NCBI GenBank assembly: GCA_003451585.1
Contig: DMEU01000020.1
Coordinates: forward strand, 1-64,000
From: Candidatus Omnitrophota bacterium
GTDB taxonomy: Bacteria > Omnitrophota > Gorgyraeia > Velamenicoccales > Velamenicoccaceae
Length of the DNA: 64,000 nucleotides
Direction of reading: 5' to 3'
Below are positions 60,959 to 64,000 of this stretch, one piece after another (within the stretch, counting starts at the first letter, position 1; every line of letters starts with the position of its first letter). The position numbers and the translations under genes are program-made. Below the pieces are notes generated by a model. That model did no database searches and was not told the DNA's origin. It was given only the letters and a program-made list of their open reading frames with translations.

Positions 60959-62131
60959 TTACTTGACAATAAAACCAAAAATCATGCCGCTGATCGTGGC
61001 CATAATGACCACAAGGCCGACATAAATAACCGTCTTTTTCGTCCCGATGACATTGCGGATCACAAGCATGCTCGGCAAGCTCAAAGCAGGCCCGGCCAAA
61101 AGAAGCGACAAGGCCGGCCCTTTGCCCATGCCGGAACCGATCAAACCTTGTAAAATAGGCACCTCAGTAAGCGTGGCGAAATACATAAAGGCCGCGACTA
61201 TCGATGAAAAGAAATTCGCGCGGAAAGAATTACCGCCTACAAGGGCTTCAACGAACCTCGACGGGATAACCCCTTCATGGCCTACCCTGCCCAGCAAGAA
61301 CCCTGAAACCAAGACTCCGCCCAAAAGAAGCGGCAGTATCTGCAAAGCAAAGCCCCAGGCCGCCCCAGTCCATTCCTTTAATTCATCCTTTTTAAACCAC
61401 CTAAAAAGAGCAAACCCTAAAACCATTAAGAAAAATCCGGTGATCCACCATTTGGAAGCGTAGATCAAACTCCAAATCCCCGTGTCTCCTTCTAAGGGCC
61501 TGCCCCAATTGGCGAAAACAAGTATTGCGACCATAGAGAAGAAATAAATAATATCTTTCCAGAGCGGCCGGGTTACTTTGACCTCGCCAAATTGCAGATC
61601 ACCATTTGCATGGCGCGCACGTTCTTCCTTTAAAAAAATAAGGTGCATCGATAAGCCGATAACAATACTAAAAACAACCGCGCCTATGGCACGTGCCAAC
61701 CCTAATTGCCATCCAAGAATGCGTGCGGTAAGGATGATCGCTAAAACATTAATGGCAGGCCCTGAATATAGGAAGGCGATCGCTGGCCCAAGCCCTGCGC
61801 CTCTCTTATAAATGCCGGAGAATAAAGGCAACACCGTACATGAACATACGGCAAGGATCGTTCCGGAAACGGACGCCACGCTGTATGACAGAAATTTATT
61901 CGCCTTTGCCCCGAAATACTTCATCACCGATGCCTGGCTGACAAACACCGATATGGCTCCCGCGATAAAGAACGCCGGGACCAAGCACAAGAGCACGTGC
62001 TCTCTGGCATACCATTTGACCAAAGCCAGCGCTTCTAAAATTGCGTTGCCAAACCGTATGTTCTCGACCGGCAGATAAAAACACGCCAAAAAAGCGGCCA
62101 CGATATATAACAATTTCTTCCATTCTTTCAT
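60959..62131 (-). CDS. ArsP/YraQ-family permease (COG0701)
   Basis: A 390-residue membrane permease with about ten hydrophobic segments. The motif ISVFVSQASVMKYFGAKANKFLSYSVASVSGTILAVCSCTVLPLFSGIYKRGAGLGPAIAFLYSGPAINVLAI is the COG0701 signature (CSC pair). Members called ArsP export trivalent organoarsenicals such as methylarsenite. It precedes arsM, so ArsP-type export of methylated arsenic is the best guess. The start at 62131 follows GGAGGGG; the frame extends to 62167 and would overlap arsR. Confidence 0.85.
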   Translation of the reverse strand: MKEWKKLLYIVAAFLACFYLPVENIRFGNAILEALALVKWYAREHVLLCLVPAFFIAGAISVFVSQASVMKYFGAKANKFLSYSVASVSGTILAVCSCTVLPLFSGIYKRGAGLGPAIAFLYSGPAINVLAIILTARILGWQLGLARAIGAVVFSIVIGLSMHLIFLKEERARHANGDLQFGEVKVTRPLWKDIIYFFSMVAILVFANWGRPLEGDTGIWSLIYASKWWITGFFLMVLGFALFRWFKKDELKEWTGAAWGFALQILPLLLGGVLVSGFLLGRVGHEGVIPSRFVEALVGGNSFRANFFSSIVAAFMYFATLTEVPILQGLIGSGMGKGPALSLLLAGPALSLPSMLVIRNVIGTKKTVIYVGLVVIMATISGMIFGFIVK

Positions 62132-62151
62132 CAACCCCTCCGGTAAAAAAC

Positions 62152-62496
62152 TTATTTCCTGTAACACAACCTTGCGCGGTCGGCCTTGCCGGCTTTATGC
62201 CGGCCGCTTAATATCAGCGGGTCATCATTGAGCCAGTTGCGCATATGGCCGCCAAGCACCTTCGCATAAGCCCCATCGTTTTTATTTAAAAGATAATTCG
62301 TCCAAAGGCCTTCCTGCCGGTCCTTTATAAGGCCGACGGATTTTAGTTTTTTCAAGTGGCGCGATACGCTCGGCTGGGTTATACCCAGGATATAGGCCAA
62401 TTCACAGACGCAGAGCTCCCCGTCCTCTAAAAGCTTCAATATCTTAAGCCTGTTCTTATCCGCCAACACTTTCAGCAACCGGACCAAATCTTTCAT
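62152..62496 (-). CDS. arsR: ArsR-family metalloregulator
   Basis: Repressor of the arsenic operon that lets go of DNA when it binds As(III). Winged helix-turn-helix of 114 residues: LLKVLADKNRLKILKLLEDGELCVCELAYILGITQPSVSRHLKKLKSVGLI. The ELCVCEL motif holds two of the arsenic-binding Cys. A further Cys occurs near the C-terminus (RARLCYRK). GGAGG precedes the ATG. It starts the seven-gene operon. Confidence 0.94.
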   Translation of the reverse strand: MKDLVRLLKVLADKNRLKILKLLEDGELCVCELAYILGITQPSVSRHLKKLKSVGLIKDRQEGLWTNYLLNKNDGAYAKVLGGHMRNWLNDDPLILSGRHKAGKADRARLCYRK

Positions 62497-62511
62497 ATGC
62501 CCTCCTACTAA

Positions 62512-62558
62512 ATAGCCAAATGGCTATATAATTATAACACACAAGCCGCGCCTGTCAA
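62512..62558 (-). promoter_or_regulatory. arsenic operon promoter and ArsR operator
   Basis: Minus strand: TTGACA (62553-62558), 16-base spacer, TATAAT (62531-62536). Just after the -10 is the perfect palindrome ATAGCCAAATGGCTAT (62512-62527, 7-base arms with 2-base centre), between the promoter and arsR. Its position fits autoregulation by ArsR. Confidence 0.8.
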
Positions 62559-62592
62559 ATTTTAGTTTATGGACTACCGGCTATTTTTCCTA

Positions 62593-62598
62593 TACAAT
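62593..62598 (+). promoter_or_regulatory. -10 box (TACAAT) of a probable leaderless promoter for dusB
   Basis: TACAAT followed by exactly six bases and the ATG at 62605. No Shine-Dalgarno is present and the -35 is weak. Confidence 0.5.
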
Positions 62599-62604
62599 AC
62601 GCGC

Positions 62605-63567
62605 ATGTTAAAAATAGGCAGCCTGCATCTTCCATCCAACGTCCTTGTGGCACCTTTAGCGGGTGTCAGCGATTCCGCATACCGGCTCATCTGCCGCGAG
62701 TTCGGCGCGAGCTTCACGTTTGTCGAGATGATCAACGCGCGCGCCCTCTCCCATAAGAACAAAATAACCAAAAAGATGCTGGCCACAGACCCTAAAGATA
62801 AACCCATCGGCGTGCAGCTGCTCGGATGCGAAGTGCCTTTTATCGAGCGGGCCGTAGGCGTCCTTGAAAAATATGACTTTGACCTTCTGGATTTCAATGC
62901 CGCCTGCCCGGTAAAAAAGGTATGTGGACGGGGCGAAGGCGCAGCGCTTATGAAGGAACCTGAAAAACTGCGGGAGATATTGATATCTATCGCCTCAAAA
63001 TGGAAGAAACCATTGACCATAAAGATACGCAGCGGATGGGACGAGAGCTCAAAAAATGCCGTTGAGATCAGCCGCCTGGCGCAAGATTGCGGTATCAATG
63101 CCATCTTTGTCCACGGCCGCGACCGTAAACAATTCTATAAAGGGACGGTGGATTATAAAATAATAGCGGATGTCAAAAAAAGCGTAGCCATACCGGTGAT
63201 CGCCAGCGGCGATATTTTTTCAGCGCAGCACGCAAAAAAAATGTTCGATGAGACAGGGTGTGACGGCATACTGGTCGCCCGCGGCGGACTTGGCAACCCA
63301 TGGATATTTAACGAGATAGACGCATATTTTAAACATGGCCGCCTTCCCGCGCCTCCTGACACAGGCCAGGTCATAGACACGCTGCTCCATCATTTGGATC
63401 TCTCCATAGCCGAACACGGCGAAAAAAATGCAGTGCCTATTATGCGCAAGTTTGTAGGATGGTATTTTAAAGGCCGGCCTTTCGTCCGCTCTTTAAGGCA
63501 AAAGATAAACCCCGCAAAGACAAAGAAAGAATTTACCGAGGTCATCGAGGCGTTGCGGAACAGTTAA
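62605..63567 (+). CDS. dus: tRNA-dihydrouridine synthase
   Basis: Reduces specific uridines to dihydrouridine in tRNA using FMN. The 320 residues have the family motifs VLVAPLAGVSDSAYRLICREFGASFTFVEMI at the start, the catalytic Cys in FNAACPVKKVCGRGEGAALM, IKIRSGWDE near 155, VHGRDRKQFYKGTVDY, and GCDGILVARGGLGNPWIF. It is nearest the DusB group; B against A or C cannot be fixed by eye. The ATG at 62605 begins the conserved sequence. It lies on the plus strand, divergent from arsR. Confidence 0.93.
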   Translation: MLKIGSLHLPSNVLVAPLAGVSDSAYRLICREFGASFTFVEMINARALSHKNKITKKMLATDPKDKPIGVQLLGCEVPFIERAVGVLEKYDFDLLDFNAACPVKKVCGRGEGAALMKEPEKLREILISIASKWKKPLTIKIRSGWDESSKNAVEISRLAQDCGINAIFVHGRDRKQFYKGTVDYKIIADVKKSVAIPVIASGDIFSAQHAKKMFDETGCDGILVARGGLGNPWIFNEIDAYFKHGRLPAPPDTGQVIDTLLHHLDLSIAEHGEKNAVPIMRKFVGWYFKGRPFVRSLRQKINPAKTKKEFTEVIEALRNS

Positions 63568-63598
63568 AAATATGTTATCCTTTTTTTAAAGGTATAAG

Positions 63599-64000
63599 AT
63601 GCGAAAAACCGCGCTTTTGTTGTGCCTATTGTTCTTGTATTCCGGCGGCCTGTCGGCTTATGCCGATAAGTTCGGCGGTACATTTTCTACGGATTACATG
63701 ACACAGGACACGAAGCAGAACTCAAAAAGTATCACTATGCAAGCCACCTCTATACCTAAAACACCTGTCGTACAAGAGGTGACTACGACTACCATACCTG
63801 CCGCGCCTCTGGAAACGACTGTGACAAGCCCTGCTGTTTTCATACCGCAAAGCCCTCAGGTAGGCGCAGCTATGCCTATTCCTTTACCGACTACTTCGGA
63901 TATAAAACAGATAAAGATCACAGTGCCCGATTACGAAAAGAAACTTCAGGCAATGATGCAGGCCAAAGAAGCGCAGGCCCTTAAAAAGAAAAAATCCCTC
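63599..64000 (+). CDS. secreted protein, 3' end outside the window
   Basis: An open frame from the ATG at 63599 to the window end (134 codons, no stop). It begins with a signal peptide (MRKTALLLCLLFLYSGGLSAYA), followed by a Thr/Pro-rich low-complexity stretch and then a charged helical start (DYEKKLQAMMQAKEAQALKKKK). It starts 31 bp after dusB on the same strand. No family is recognisable yet. Confidence 0.7.
   Translation, partial: MRKTALLLCLLFLYSGGLSAYADKFGGTFSTDYMTQDTKQNSKSITMQATSIPKTPVVQEVTTTTIPAAPLETTVTSPAVFIPQSPQVGAAMPIPLPTTSDIKQIKITVPDYEKKLQAMMQAKEAQALKKKKSL

Overview
The window is a gene-dense stretch of bacterial chromosome: about 62 protein genes, nearly all on the minus strand, mostly 0-100 bp apart or overlapping. 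No rRNA, tRNA or CRISPR array was seen. The cell is a diderm with an LPS-type envelope (LptE-like and BamD-like lipoproteins, an LpxL-type acyltransferase, Lnt, type IV pilin and PilT-like genes). It uses a B12-dependent ribonucleotide reductase, a type III glutamine synthetase and NADPH-type GOGAT. This mix, with the many small secreted or lipoprotein genes and the membrane-fused spermidine-synthase-like protein, suggests an uncultured lineage such as Omnitrophota (OP3). That placement is an inference from gene content, not a phylogenetic result.

Layout. 1-7.6 kb: nicotinamidase, cobalamin adenosyltransferase, and glutamate synthase gltB-gltD behind a promoter and a terminator-like leader hairpin. 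7.6-12.7 kb: M48 protease and LemA, then glgC and pgi. 12.8-20.8 kb: an Lrp/AsnC regulator, aminotransferase and type III glnA operon, an amidotransferase, nadE, a GAF-ANTAR regulator and a QueG-like Fe-S protein. 20.8-28.2 kb: pilin, methyltransferase, mnmG, apgM, a deaminase, PilZ, an MFS protein with a fused exported domain, and Smr. 28.2-33.8 kb: an accessory region of small secreted proteins, lipoproteins, a 79-bp direct repeat flanking an isochorismatase-type hydrolase, and a toxin-antitoxin remnant. 33.8-38.9 kb: nrdJ with candidate NrdR boxes, an unlisted 28-residue basic protein, and the divergent spermidine-synthase-like gene. 38.9-57.5 kb: a long envelope, export and repair run (DUF502, ion transporter, CBS, LpxL, TPR proteins, lnt, secA, prfB with programmed frameshift, pilT, MGMT, uvrC, murJ, rpsT, holA, lptE, bamD). 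57.6-62.6 kb: an arsenic operon arsR-permease-arsM-arsE-arsF-arsG-acr3. 62.6-64 kb: dusB and the start of a secreted protein that runs off the window.

How the genes work together. GS type III, GOGAT, NAD synthetase, an Lrp-type regulator and a GAF-ANTAR protein form a nitrogen-assimilation neighbourhood. The PduO-type adenosyltransferase can supply adenosylcobalamin to NrdJ. The arsenic operon combines inorganic arsenite efflux, methylation and an ArsEFG-type organoarsenical module.

The most unusual signal lies between the genes. At least five intergenic gaps hold degenerate tandem arrays with a strict 7-bp period. The repeated word differs from locus to locus, and in several the two halves are roughly reverse-complementary. 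Two further gaps hold copies of one long palindromic element with a looser heptamer rhythm. The closest known analogues are the heptanucleotide short tandem repeats of cyanobacteria. Three genes (cobalamin adenosyltransferase, spermidine-synthase-like, dusB) have a TANNNT box exactly six bases before the ATG and no ribosome binding site, which points to leaderless transcripts.
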